In this document: positions 28,641 to 36,855 of the stretch, piece after piece
Layout of the letters: every line of letters starts with the position of its first letter
Numbering within the stretch: the first letter of the stretch is position 1
DNA from: Solobacterium sp.
GTDB taxonomy: Bacteria > Bacillota_I > Bacilli_A > Erysipelotrichales > Erysipelotrichaceae
Length of the DNA: 47,433 nt
NCBI GenBank assembly: GCA_017543025.1
Contig: JAFYGX010000151.1
Coordinates: 1-47,433, forward strand
Reading direction: 5' to 3'
Notes under the pieces: generated by a model
The model's database searches: none
The model's input: the letters and a program-made list of their open reading frames with translations, nothing else
What the model was told of the DNA's origin: nothing
Program-made: the position numbers and the translations under genes

Positions 28641-28649
28641 TCTGATTTC

Positions 28650-30518
28650 TTACGGTTTTCCGTCATAGCGGATTACCATCATGGTAATGTCGTCAAACTG
28701 GTCTTCTCCTGCGGTGAAAGAATCAACTGCAGTTCTTACCAGCTTCGGAATCTCTTCCAGCGGAGCGTCAAGGTTCTGATTCAACACCTCCAGCAAACGT
28801 TCTTCGCCGAACAGCTCCTTCTCTTTGCTGGTAGCCTCAGGCACGCCGTCCGTGTATACAAAGATCCGATCTCCCGGATACAGAACACTTTCCCGCACCG
28901 TATACTTCACCGTGGGCATCATTCCGGCTACCATGCTGTGCTTGTATTTCACAAGCTCATATCTGCCGCCGCTGCGGCACAGTGCCGGATGTTCATGTCC
29001 GGCATTGATGACGGTAATCTTTCCGGTTGAAAGCTCAATGCTCGCAAGCCATACCGTCACAAAATAGCCCATCTCATTGTTTTCGCAGAGCTGCACATTG
29101 GTTTCCTGCATCGCTTCTGACAATGGCATTCCAGCCATCACATACGTCTTGATCAGCGTCTTGGCCATCATCATGAACAGGGCAGCCGGAATTCCTTTTC
29201 CGGACACATCCGCAATCACCAGAACCAGATGATCCTCATCCGTCATGAAATGATCATAGAAGTCTCCGCCGACTTCTCTTGCCGGACGCATAAATGCATG
29301 CAGTTGAAATTCGTTCCGGTCCTGAAACGGATGTGCCTCCTCCGGAACCATCTGCCGCTGAATTCCGGCAGCGATATGAAGTTCTGCGGATACCCGCTCC
29401 CGTTCAGTCGCCATGTTCTCGATCTGATTCATATAATCATCGATCTCTTTCGCAAGATACATGACATCTTCCGCGAGCTGACCGATTTCATTATGCCGGA
29501 TCGCAACGCCCTTGACGCCGCTCAGCGTTTCGGCAAGGGATTCCGCAACCTTTCGGGAATCCTTGTCTTCCGTATATTCCCGGATCGTCTGCAGAATCTG
29601 CTGAAGCGGAGAAATACCGAAGATAAATATGGTTACCATGACAATCTGAAGCAGAAGCAGCTGATAGATAATGGAATAGAATGTTCCGTTCAGTGCCTGC
29701 TGCCGGATATCAGCCATCAGTGCTTTCATATCAAATGACATTCCCGCAAGCACCGCATGTCCGTCAAACGAATCAAGAAATTTATAATAATCCGCATATT
29801 TTCCGGTTTCATCCACTGCGATCGGACTCTCTCCGGTTGTTTCGGCCTGAAGGACAGCTTCGCGCATCAGATTCTGCAGGCTGCTGTTTTCGGAAATATG
29901 ATTGACCGACCCGAGCACATAAACCTGATCAAACCGCTTTCCACGGCTGCTGCCGGGATCTGCTCCGCTGAGCAGATACACCTGTTCCTGATACGGTGCT
30001 GCCCCTTCGTCGGTATCTGTCAGAATACAGAACAGAAAATCTGCGGCGGAGTTCTGCTTGATTTCATTGATCCGCATGATCAGCCAGGAATAGACAATTT
30101 CCGCATACACCCGCTGGTCTTCTTCACTGAGCGCCTTCACTTCTTCTTCTGTCGCATATGGGATCAGAAAGCCCGGATGCGCTTCACTGAACTGACGGTA
30201 CATCTCCTCCGTCCGTGTTCCGGTACGGTAGTTCACGTCATATTCCGGCGTAAGCTCATCCCTGTGTTCATACCAGTAACGCAGAAGATAGCTGTAAGCC
30301 GGATATTCCTGTACTGCATCCGTCATTTCCGTAACGGTTTCAGTCGCATATGAAAGCATCCGTCCCTTTACTTTCCCGCTGGAAATTTTATTCTGAGAAA
30401 AATACACCACGATATTGATCAATATGATGCCAAGGGCAACGATCAGATCAATCTGCAGTACCAGTCCTGTCTTCTTTTTCCGTTCGATCTTCAGTTTTTT
30501 TTCTGAATCTTTCTTCAT
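28650..30518 (-). CDS. SpoIIE-type PP2C serine phosphatase with extracellular sensor (copy 3)
   Basis: This 622-residue protein starts with a Lys-rich segment, has a helix near 20-42, a large extracytoplasmic region to about 285, a second helix, a HAMP-like linker and a PP2C domain. The phosphatase motifs are GGDFYDHF, IADVSGKGIPAALFM, NAGHEHP, YTDGVPEA and FDDITMM. The ATG at 30518 is preceded by AAAGGA at proper spacing; a GTG 18 bases upstream is less likely. The sensor is the largest of the three copies and has no close likeness to the others, so it probably reads another signal. It stands alone, with its own terminator, and converges on the zinc-ribbon gene. Confidence 0.92.
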   Translation of the reverse strand: MKKDSEKKLKIERKKKTGLVLQIDLIVALGIILINIVVYFSQNKISSGKVKGRMLSYATETVTEMTDAVQEYPAYSYLLRYWYEHRDELTPEYDVNYRTGTRTEEMYRQFSEAHPGFLIPYATEEEVKALSEEDQRVYAEIVYSWLIMRINEIKQNSAADFLFCILTDTDEGAAPYQEQVYLLSGADPGSSRGKRFDQVYVLGSVNHISENSSLQNLMREAVLQAETTGESPIAVDETGKYADYYKFLDSFDGHAVLAGMSFDMKALMADIRQQALNGTFYSIIYQLLLLQIVMVTIFIFGISPLQQILQTIREYTEDKDSRKVAESLAETLSGVKGVAIRHNEIGQLAEDVMYLAKEIDDYMNQIENMATERERVSAELHIAAGIQRQMVPEEAHPFQDRNEFQLHAFMRPAREVGGDFYDHFMTDEDHLVLVIADVSGKGIPAALFMMMAKTLIKTYVMAGMPLSEAMQETNVQLCENNEMGYFVTVWLASIELSTGKITVINAGHEHPALCRSGGRYELVKYKHSMVAGMMPTVKYTVRESVLYPGDRIFVYTDGVPEATSKEKELFGEERLLEVLNQNLDAPLEEIPKLVRTAVDSFTAGEDQFDDITMMVIRYDGKP

Positions 30519-30620
30519 CGCTTCATCCTTTTGCACAGCATGAAACCACTATCACACGCAATACTTTCATCATACTAGATTCCGGCGCGGGAACACTCAT
30601 TCTTGCCCGATTCCGCCGGT

Positions 30621-31640
30621 TCATTTTTTTCTGAGATTCACATCGATCGAATCAAACTGCCGCTCCGGCACCGGGCCGGGATAGCAGGAAACCCGGATCT
30701 CCTCATATGATTCCGCAATCATTGACGCAACCGTAAAGTGCTTTTCCCCATCCGTTCCTTCCGCCGTAAATCCGGTATCATCCCCAAAACAGCGAACGGA
30801 ATCAACCCTGCCGGTCATCCGTTCTCCATCGACTTCAAACGTCAGCGATCCGTCTTCCCTGACTGTAAGCAAAGCGCTGTTCACCTCATTCAGACCCGCT
30901 GTCGGATCCTCGCGGTTCAGCGTCCATTCGCCGGTAAACCCCTCTTCCGTCCACCAGTCTTTTCCTTCATAATCAATTTCCGCATACCGGCCGTCTTCAT
31001 ACCAGGTTCCGCTTCCCGGCACAAGTCTCACCTCATGCCCGAACCACAGTACCCGCCGCTCTCCGTAAGCCGGATTCTTCCTCGGGTCTTCGAGATCTTC
31101 ACTGATAGTTTCTTCCCAGCCGGGTTCGCTTCTGATCCGTTCGTTGAACAGGTTGTACAGCTCCATATACATGATGTCTTCCTGCGGGGGCAGGGTTTCA
31201 GGAAACTTCGCATTCCACGGCACATCGTACAGACAGGCATCCCCGCTGAATACCATCAGCGAACGGGAAGGCGAAGAAGAGGCGCCTTTCACAGGCAGAT
31301 GAGACCAGGCTTCAAGATCATATCTTCCCAGTATTTCAAGCAGCGCTCCGGTTTCTTCTCTGCTCAGTGAAAGAACTCCTTCTTTTCTGTGTCCGGTATA
31401 ATTCATCGGCCCGACCCGTTTTTCAATCGCTGCCCGGCTTCCGGTTTCACCGATCTCATCCACATAGACATTCAGATAAAACTGTTCGCCCGAATACTGA
31501 TCATAGATCAGCCGGACCGCTGTAATTTCCGTTCTGCCATCCGCTGCAGTCATCATCTGATTCTCCGTTTCCGTTGTTCCGCATCCTGCGGTCATAAGCA
31601 TCCACACCAGCGGGATCACCAGGAATTTCTTTCCTGTCAT
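30621..31640 (-). CDS. Lipoprotein of unknown function
   Basis: This 339-residue protein starts MTGKKFLVIPLVWMLMTAGC, a lipoprotein signal with lipobox MTAGC, so it is probably anchored outside the membrane. The rest is acidic, with many Trp and Tyr, and I recognise no family. The ATG at 31640 overlaps the upstream stop by ATGA, which decides the start; a longer frame to 31856 would run through the upstream gene. It is the last gene of the run that begins with the metallophosphoesterase, and no clear terminator follows. Confidence 0.82.
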   Translation of the reverse strand: MTGKKFLVIPLVWMLMTAGCGTTETENQMMTAADGRTEITAVRLIYDQYSGEQFYLNVYVDEIGETGSRAAIEKRVGPMNYTGHRKEGVLSLSREETGALLEILGRYDLEAWSHLPVKGASSSPSRSLMVFSGDACLYDVPWNAKFPETLPPQEDIMYMELYNLFNERIRSEPGWEETISEDLEDPRKNPAYGERRVLWFGHEVRLVPGSGTWYEDGRYAEIDYEGKDWWTEEGFTGEWTLNREDPTAGLNEVNSALLTVREDGSLTFEVDGERMTGRVDSVRCFGDDTGFTAEGTDGEKHFTVASMIAESYEEIRVSCYPGPVPERQFDSIDVNLRKK

Positions 31641-31960
31641 GACGTCCGTTTCTTTCCCCTGCCAGTCATGAGCTTCTCTGCACAGAACAGAAGCAGCCAT
31701 ATGAATACCGTCAGGAAAACAAACGCAAACAGGAAGCTTACCGGTGAAAAAGACAGACTGTGCGTAGCCGTCTCTCCCTCCATCATCGGATAAATATGAA
31801 TCGCCCGCAGCCCGAAACCATGTTCCGCTGTTATTTCTCCGCCATGCGAGCGCCATGCCAGCAGCAGGCTTCGATTGTTCTGATAGGAATAATAATTCAC
31901 CCCCAGCCCCAGCAGCGTAATCACAAGTGAAAGTATTGCCGCAATTATGATCCGTTTCAT
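31637..31960 (-). CDS. Small two-helix membrane protein
   Basis: This 107-residue protein has a helix near residues 3-22 and another near 70-92, with a basic C terminus. The ATG at 31960 has GGGAGGAG four bases upstream; the longer frame to 32023 would overlap the phosphorylase gene and lacks such a site. It overlaps the lipoprotein gene by ATGA, so the two may form a membrane complex. No family is recognised. Confidence 0.8.
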   Translation of the reverse strand: MKRIIIAAILSLVITLLGLGVNYYSYQNNRSLLLAWRSHGGEITAEHGFGLRAIHIYPMMEGETATHSLSFSPVSFLFAFVFLTVFIWLLLFCAEKLMTGRGKKRTS

Positions 31961-31982
31961 TAAGCTCCTCCCGTTCACGTCT

Positions 31983-32762
31983 TCAGCTTCCGGCAGCTGC
32001 CGCAATCCGCCTTCCTGCTTCAAACGCAGCCAACCCGGACGCCGCTTCCGCTTCGCCCAGAATTCGTCTCTGCCATGTTCCGTTCAGGGAATCTGCCGCA
32101 TAAAGAAATGAATACAGCTCGATTCCGCGGAATCTGCACAGCGCCTGAATGCCGGCACATTCCATTTCCACCGCAACGCAGCCATCACGGATCCGCTGTT
32201 CTGCGCGGCGTTCTGTTTCCCGGTAAAACGCATCCGTCGTCCAGGTTCCGCCCGTCACAAAATCAATCCCCCAACTGCTCAGCCAGTTCTGTATCAGCGG
32301 GGCATTGTTCAGTTCGATATACTCCGAAGCCGGTGCGTAATGATAGCTGAGTCCTTCATCCCGGTATGCCTTTACGGGTACAATCAGCCTTCCTTCCGGG
32401 ATCTTCGTCAGCGTTCCGCATGAGCCGAACATCACAAGATGTTTCAGCCCGGAAAGCTCTGCCAGTTCTTCGATTACCCCTGCTGCACAGGGTTCTCCGA
32501 TTCCGCTCTGAACCATGCCGATCGGCTCGTTCTTCAGGCGGTAAACCGGAAATTTCTGTGAGCAGTTGCCAAGTTCCAGACCCTCGACCGGCTCAATTCT
32601 GCCGCTGATGCACAGCTGCCCGATCAGCCGGGATGAATATACAAGCAAAAATGTATCCGGCAGCGGTTCACTCAGGCTGTTCACAATGCGCCGCTCTGCC
32701 TTCAATGCATCCGCAGGCGCAATACATACGTTTTCGTATTCCTCAAACACATCCGTGATCAT
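31983..32762 (-). CDS. Nucleoside phosphorylase family protein
   Basis: This 259-residue protein belongs to the purine/uridine phosphorylase superfamily, which splits nucleosides with phosphate into base and ribose 1-phosphate. Visible signs are the phosphate-binding MFGSCGTL segment near residue 110, a GGTWTTDAFYR block, and VEMECAG near 200, where Glu-Met-Glu binds the ribose. The central block suggests uridine-phosphorylase-like specificity, but this is uncertain. The start overlaps the metallophosphoesterase stop by ATGA. Pairing of a phosphoesterase with a phosphorylase fits nucleotide salvage from phosphorylated precursors. Confidence 0.88.
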   Translation of the reverse strand: MITDVFEEYENVCIAPADALKAERRIVNSLSEPLPDTFLLVYSSRLIGQLCISGRIEPVEGLELGNCSQKFPVYRLKNEPIGMVQSGIGEPCAAGVIEELAELSGLKHLVMFGSCGTLTKIPEGRLIVPVKAYRDEGLSYHYAPASEYIELNNAPLIQNWLSSWGIDFVTGGTWTTDAFYRETERRAEQRIRDGCVAVEMECAGIQALCRFRGIELYSFLYAADSLNGTWQRRILGEAEAASGLAAFEAGRRIAAAAGS

Positions 32763-33889
32763 TTCCGGCTCCCCTTCTGCTCAGGCAGTTTCAGAATACT
32801 GTCAAGATACTTCATCCACGCGCTGTCTTTCGCATAGCGGTTCCAATATTCCCATCCGGGTTCCTTCCGGTACTGTTCTGTTTCCTTCATCGAAGCGCAG
32901 TAATAATCAACCGTCACATTCCGGGAAAACTCCTTCATCACCGGAAGGACAGCTTCCGGTATCGCCCCGCTGTTCAGCGAGGATTCCATCAGCCGGTCAA
33001 TTGTCTCATTCAGCCGCTGCAGCGATTCATTCTGAAACAGACCGATCGATTCGTTATGATAGATTCCGTCTCCTGTTTCACTGTCCGCTTCCAGCACGCC
33101 GATATTCAGCGGATATACGGAAATGCTTTCGGTACAGATATCCCGGAAGCCGTCTTCCTCCTGTGTATGCTGAAAATGTGAATGCCCGCTGAGATTCAGA
33201 CATACGCCGTATTTTTTCAGAAGGGCAACCACTTCCGGCGCATTTTCAACCGTAAAGCTGCGCACCACTGCTTCGTTATGACAAAGCAGATTCTGATGCG
33301 TAACAGAGATTACCCTGCCGCCATTCTTCTTTACTTCACGCAATGCGCCTTCTGCCCAGGCGAGCGTTTCTTCCGTGATGCGTCCGGGCGCTTTCACTGT
33401 ATTGGCATCCAGAAGCAGAAGATACAGCCCGTTTCCTGCATGGGCAAGATAGCTGAAGGAATCTTCTGCGGAAGATACGCTGCTGTCAAAGCCTGACGAG
33501 CCCATCGCGCTGCGGAAGCGGTCCATTGTGATCTGTTCTGTCGCTGCAGGTTCTTCCCCTGTAAGATCTGCCGCGCGGGGGTATTCGATATCGTGATTCC
33601 CCGGAATCACAAACACCCGGATACCGGCTTTCTGAATCTCCTCAGGATATCTGCGGAATTCCACCAGACTGCTCCATTCACCGTTCATTACAAGGTCTCC
33701 CGGAACCAGCACAAAATCCGGTTTCCGCTCTTTTATGCGGCGCACCGCTTCGTCCATGATCTGCGGCATCCATTCGATCATCTTGGCGTCGTTGCGTTTC
33801 AGAACCTGGCGAAACGCTCCTGATTCCGGTTTATACAGCGATCCGGAAAGATAATGCGGATCCGCAATAATCCAGCCTGCTGTCTTCAT
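32759..33889 (-). CDS. Calcineurin-like metallophosphoesterase
   Basis: This 376-residue enzyme has the ordered metal-binding motifs of the family: ADPHY near the N terminus, PGDLVMNGE, PGNHD, a His in THQN, and SGHSHFQH. Such enzymes hydrolyse phosphomono- or diesters with two metal ions. A closer substrate cannot be read; relatives include cyclic-nucleotide and nucleotide phosphatases. The ATG at 33889 lies six bases after AGGAG; the in-frame ATG at 33895 is too close to that site. A strong hairpin ends only 17 bases upstream, so the gene may depend on read-through from the lactonase gene. Confidence 0.9.
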   Translation of the reverse strand: MKTAGWIIADPHYLSGSLYKPESGAFRQVLKRNDAKMIEWMPQIMDEAVRRIKERKPDFVLVPGDLVMNGEWSSLVEFRRYPEEIQKAGIRVFVIPGNHDIEYPRAADLTGEEPAATEQITMDRFRSAMGSSGFDSSVSSAEDSFSYLAHAGNGLYLLLLDANTVKAPGRITEETLAWAEGALREVKKNGGRVISVTHQNLLCHNEAVVRSFTVENAPEVVALLKKYGVCLNLSGHSHFQHTQEEDGFRDICTESISVYPLNIGVLEADSETGDGIYHNESIGLFQNESLQRLNETIDRLMESSLNSGAIPEAVLPVMKEFSRNVTVDYYCASMKETEQYRKEPGWEYWNRYAKDSAWMKYLDSILKLPEQKGSRK

Positions 33890-33906
33890 CTTCATCTCCT
33901 GATCTA

Positions 33907-33956
33907 CTAAAAAGCGGCCCGGCATTCTTTTCTCATCCGAATTCCCGACCCGCTTT
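33907..33956 (-). terminator. Terminator or attenuator between lactonase and metallophosphoesterase genes
   Basis: On the minus strand AAAGCGG pairs with CCGCTTT, with a further CGG / CCG inside, and five T follow. It begins 14 bases after the lactonase stop and ends 17 bases before the next start codon, leaving no room for a separate promoter. Confidence 0.8.
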
Positions 33957-33970
33957 ATCCTTCTGACTGT

Positions 33971-34906
33971 TTATTTCACCGCAAGACTCACTGCCTGCGG
34001 AATATTGATCCGGGCTGTTTCTTCCCCGACTGTTCCATCTTCCTTCAGACGGAAACATACAACCGTATCGCTGTAACGGTTTGCGCAGATCAGATATCCG
34101 TCAAGAAGAATGAAATCTCTGGGATGTCTGCCTCCGCTGTAGTATTCCTGAAGCACCTTCAGCGAGGCAGTGTCGATCACTGAGATCAGATCCTGTCCCC
34201 GGGTGCTGACATAGAGACGGCTTCCGTCTTCATTCAGGCGGATCGCTGCACTTCCGCGCAGGTGCGTTCTGCCGTCAGACAGCACCGGAAGCACCGCTTC
34301 CATTTTCCAGTTCTCCGTATTCAGCACATACAGCTCATTGGAAAGCTCACCGAGCAGATACAGCTTCATTCCGTCATGGGAAAATACCCCGTGGCGCGGC
34401 CCCGTTCCGTCCGGAAAAACAATTGCCCCCTTATATGCAAGTTCTCTGTCCAGCAGCAGAATACGGTCCAGGAACAGAGACGGCACCAGCACCGTATCGC
34501 CATGGAACGGCAGCTGATGACAGCCGGCATGTTCTTTTACCGGGAGCGTTTTCTTAAGCTCCAGCTGTCCGTTTTCAAACGTCAGGGAACTGACGGTTCC
34601 CTCGTGGTAGTTCGCCGTATAGATCATTCCATCCTGCCAGGTAATAAAGCAGGATGTGCGTGCTTCATACGCCCGTTCTGAAATGCAGTTTCCTTCCGCA
34701 TCAATGACCGCAGCTCCGGCACCGCCCGCAAATGTTCCGATTGATGCCGTCAGGCCGTCCGAAACAGAGATATATTTCGGGCTGCTGATCCGGCAGAACA
34801 GCTGCGGTGCTTCAAGCGCTCCGTCCGCAAATTCAAAGGAATAGATTCCTTCACTTCCGCTGTCGGTATAGGTACCGGCAAGTATTGTCTTTTTCTCATT
34901 CAGCAT
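33971..34906 (-). CDS. Lactonase family beta-propeller protein (6-phosphogluconolactonase-like)
   Basis: This 311-residue protein belongs to the YbhE/Pgl-type lactonases, which fold as a seven-bladed propeller. The start ILAGTYTDSGSEGIYSFEF and the middle PDGTGPRHGVFSHDGMKLYLLGE carry the pattern of the family, including the conserved GPRH. The likely role is hydrolysis of 6-phosphogluconolactone or a related sugar lactone. The ATG at 34906 is preferred; a TTG two codons upstream is possible. No Shine-Dalgarno sequence is seen, and a TATACT box lies six bases upstream, so the message may be leaderless. The HU terminator ends 26 bases upstream. Confidence 0.88.
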   Translation of the reverse strand: MLNEKKTILAGTYTDSGSEGIYSFEFADGALEAPQLFCRISSPKYISVSDGLTASIGTFAGGAGAAVIDAEGNCISERAYEARTSCFITWQDGMIYTANYHEGTVSSLTFENGQLELKKTLPVKEHAGCHQLPFHGDTVLVPSLFLDRILLLDRELAYKGAIVFPDGTGPRHGVFSHDGMKLYLLGELSNELYVLNTENWKMEAVLPVLSDGRTHLRGSAAIRLNEDGSRLYVSTRGQDLISVIDTASLKVLQEYYSGGRHPRDFILLDGYLICANRYSDTVVCFRLKEDGTVGEETARINIPQAVSLAVK

Positions 34907-34912
34907 ACTCAA

Positions 34913-34918
34913 AGTATA
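34913..34918 (-). promoter_or_regulatory. Possible -10 box giving a leaderless lactonase transcript
   Basis: TATACT on the minus strand is followed by six bases and then the ATG at 34906, so transcription would begin at or next to the start codon. There is no matching -35 element: the position is occupied by the T-run of the HU terminator. Confidence 0.3.
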
Positions 34919-34932
34919 GCATGGTCCGCCGG

Positions 34933-34970
34933 AAAAAAAGAACCGGACTCCATATCCGGAGCACGGTTCT
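34933..34970 (-). terminator. Terminator of the HU gene
   Basis: On the minus strand AGAACCG pairs with CGGTTCT, an inner CTCC pairs with GGAG, and seven T follow. It lies 16 bases after the HU stop and 26 bases before the lactonase start. Confidence 0.9.
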
Positions 34971-34986
34971 CCTCAATCCGTAAAAA

Positions 34987-35280
34987 TTACTTCACTCTTT
35001 CCTTCAGACCTTTGGAAGCACGGAATGCCGGTACTTTGCTTGCCTTGATCTTGATGGTTTCCTTTGTCCGCGGGTTAATGCCTGTACGCGCAGCTCTTTC
35101 TTTAACAGAGAATTTGCCAAATCCGTTGATATCAACAACGCCGCCCTTTTCAAGGGTCTCAGCAGCTTTTTCAAATACAAGGTTTACGATTTCCGCTGCC
35201 TGTTTTTTTGTGATTTCCTGATCCTCCGCAATCTCATCTGCGAGTGTTTTCTTCGTAACCACTTTAGGTGCTTTCACCAT
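34987..35280 (-). CDS. hup: HU family DNA-binding protein
   Basis: This 97-residue basic protein is a histone-like HU protein, which binds and bends DNA as a dimer and compacts the nucleoid. The core VVDINGFGKFSVKERAARTGINPRT is the typical strand and arm region, with the conserved GFGKF and the RTGINPRT arm that inserts into the minor groove. An extra KVVTKKT stretch precedes the first helix. GAGGAGG precedes the ATG. The gene has its own promoter and terminator, as is usual for an abundant protein. Confidence 0.97.
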   Translation of the reverse strand: MVKAPKVVTKKTLADEIAEDQEITKKQAAEIVNLVFEKAAETLEKGGVVDINGFGKFSVKERAARTGINPRTKETIKIKASKVPAFRASKGLKERVK

Positions 35281-35320
35281 AATATAATTTCCTCCTCGTC
35301 ATATATGACACATCTCATTT

Positions 35321-35348
35321 TACATAGCCGCCTGTTAAAATCAATCAA
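35321..35348 (-). promoter_or_regulatory. Promoter of the HU gene
   Basis: On the minus strand TTGATT (35343-35348) is followed after 16 bases by TATGTA (35321-35326); an overlapping TAAAAT at 35317-35322 is an alternative -10. The -35 overlaps the edge of the terminator of the preceding gene. Confidence 0.5.
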
Positions 35349-35370
35349 AAACCGCATTATATGCGGTTTT
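35348..35370 (-). terminator. Terminator of the HAD / amidase-like / CBS operon
   Basis: A perfect 10-bp stem, AAAACCGCAT / ATGCGGTTTT, with a 3-base loop, followed on the minus strand by TGATTGATTTT. It lies 31 bases after the CBS-protein stop. It is symmetric enough to work from both sides. Confidence 0.88.
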
Positions 35371-35401
35371 ACGATAATTCAAACCGGTTTTCCATCTGTT
35401 T

Positions 35402-36100
35402 TCAGATCAGCGCCGCGAGAATTCTCGAAAGGTCGTGAGAGGACAGAATGCCGATCGGCTTCTCGGTCGCATCTCCGTTTTCCGTCACCAGAATGACCGG
35501 TGATACCTTCGATCCCTGCATGTACTCATCAAAAAACAGCACTGCATCCATAATCGAAGCGCGCCTGCACATGAATTTTGTATGCGGCTCATCCGATACG
35601 ATCAGCTTGCGCACCACATCATCTGCAGATTTTCCCTCAATCATCCATCCGGCAATCTCTGACATTGTCACAATGCCGAGAAACCTGTCCCGCTCATACA
35701 CCGGAAGCTTATCACCGTTGACCTGTCTGAGAAGAGCCCAGGCTTCCTTCACCGTTGTTGTTTCATCCGCGATCATGACCGGTGTGGTCGCATAGGCCGC
35801 CACATTTTCGTCTTCATTCAGAAGCGACGCAATCCGTTCGATATCCTCCGTTACCGAATCGACCGGCTCCGCAATCACTTCTTCCGTCCGCGCAATCTGA
35901 TGAACGATCGCATTCCTCAGATCGGAATACTCTTTCAGTATTTCCTCATTTTTCGCAATGACCGCATTGTGGCGCGAAGCCATCTGCACCAGTTTTTTGA
36001 ACGGCGTGTAATCGTTCTTGCAAAGCATCCGGTTCAGATTATATTCAATTGTCGCATACGCTTTCAGAAACCGTTCTGCATTTCCGTCATGTGCACTCAT
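35402..36100 (-). CDS. Protein with paired CBS domains
   Basis: This 232-residue protein has an N-terminal helical region of about 95 residues with YSDLRNAIVHQ and then a pair of CBS domains: TPVMIADETTTVKEAWALL with YERDRFLGIVTMSEI, and RRASIMDAVLFF with PIGILSSHDLSRIL. CBS pairs bind adenine nucleotides and act as energy or ligand sensors. The N-terminal part resembles the HEPN-like helical segment of some toxin or nucleotide-related proteins, which I cannot confirm. The start overlaps the upstream amidase-like stop by ATGA. Confidence 0.88.
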   Translation of the reverse strand: MSAHDGNAERFLKAYATIEYNLNRMLCKNDYTPFKKLVQMASRHNAVIAKNEEILKEYSDLRNAIVHQIARTEEVIAEPVDSVTEDIERIASLLNEDENVAAYATTPVMIADETTTVKEAWALLRQVNGDKLPVYERDRFLGIVTMSEIAGWMIEGKSADDVVRKLIVSDEPHTKFMCRRASIMDAVLFFDEYMQGSKVSPVILVTENGDATEKPIGILSSHDLSRILAALI

Positions 36101-36855
36101 TCCTGTTTCCCATAGAGTGCCTTCAGCGCATCATAATACAGCCCCGCCGCTTTTTTCCAGCCCTCTTCGCTGTTCCATTCCGTGCACTCTTCTTCGTTAT
36201 TTACATTAATCTGTGAAACGATTACCACAGGAGCTTTCGCGTTCATCAGCTCCCACGTCTCCTGTTCATAATCCGTTTCATCATCGATCGGGGCAAGATG
36301 TTCCTGAAAATATCCTTCCTTGATCGGCTGATAGTAATAATACCCGCAAGCCGGACTGTAACCGGCATCTGTATATACACTCGTAATCATCCTTGCAAGA
36401 TCGGCACTTTCACGGTGCTTTTTATGTGCGGGAGGGTCCGCAAATACCAGCATCGTTCCGAAATTCGGGCTGTCGCCGTTATGGCAGCGGACCGAAAGAA
36501 CAATATCCGGAGCCGCTTCATCAATCACTTCCACCCGGGTTGACACTGCCATTGCCTGTCCGTCCGCATGGGTGCGCTTTACAGCAAACGCCGGATCATT
36601 CTCAAGCAGAACTGCCAGTTCATCCGTTACATGTTCGTTATATTCATCTTCACTGATCAGCCCCTGATAGCCGGACTGATCGCCGCCGTGTGCATTATCC
36701 AGCATGACCGTAACCACGCCGCCTGCTTTTTTTCCGCCGGCCAGTTTTCCGAACAGAAACACGCCAGCCGCAACAATCACAGCGAGAACCAGCACCAGCA
36801 GGATCAGCCGTTCCACCTTCACTCTGCGTTTCTTCTTTCGCCTTTTTTCTGTCAT
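36097..36855 (-). CDS. Membrane-anchored N-acetylmuramoyl-L-alanine amidase-like protein, catalytic Glu apparently missing
   Basis: This 252-residue protein has a very basic N terminus, one membrane helix at about 16-38 and an Amidase_3-like domain outside. Signs are VMLDNAHGG for the first zinc His, a Glu in the following helix, and LSVRCHN for the second His. At the C-terminal position where active amidases have PavLvE, this protein reads PVVIVSQINVNN, so the catalytic Glu appears replaced by Ser. It may be a non-catalytic wall-binding protein, or use another residue. It is coupled by ATGA overlaps to a HAD phosphatase upstream and a CBS protein downstream. Confidence 0.8.
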   Translation of the reverse strand: MTEKRRKKKRRVKVERLILLVLVLAVIVAAGVFLFGKLAGGKKAGGVVTVMLDNAHGGDQSGYQGLISEDEYNEHVTDELAVLLENDPAFAVKRTHADGQAMAVSTRVEVIDEAAPDIVLSVRCHNGDSPNFGTMLVFADPPAHKKHRESADLARMITSVYTDAGYSPACGYYYYQPIKEGYFQEHLAPIDDETDYEQETWELMNAKAPVVIVSQINVNNEEECTEWNSEEGWKKAAGLYYDALKALYGKQE

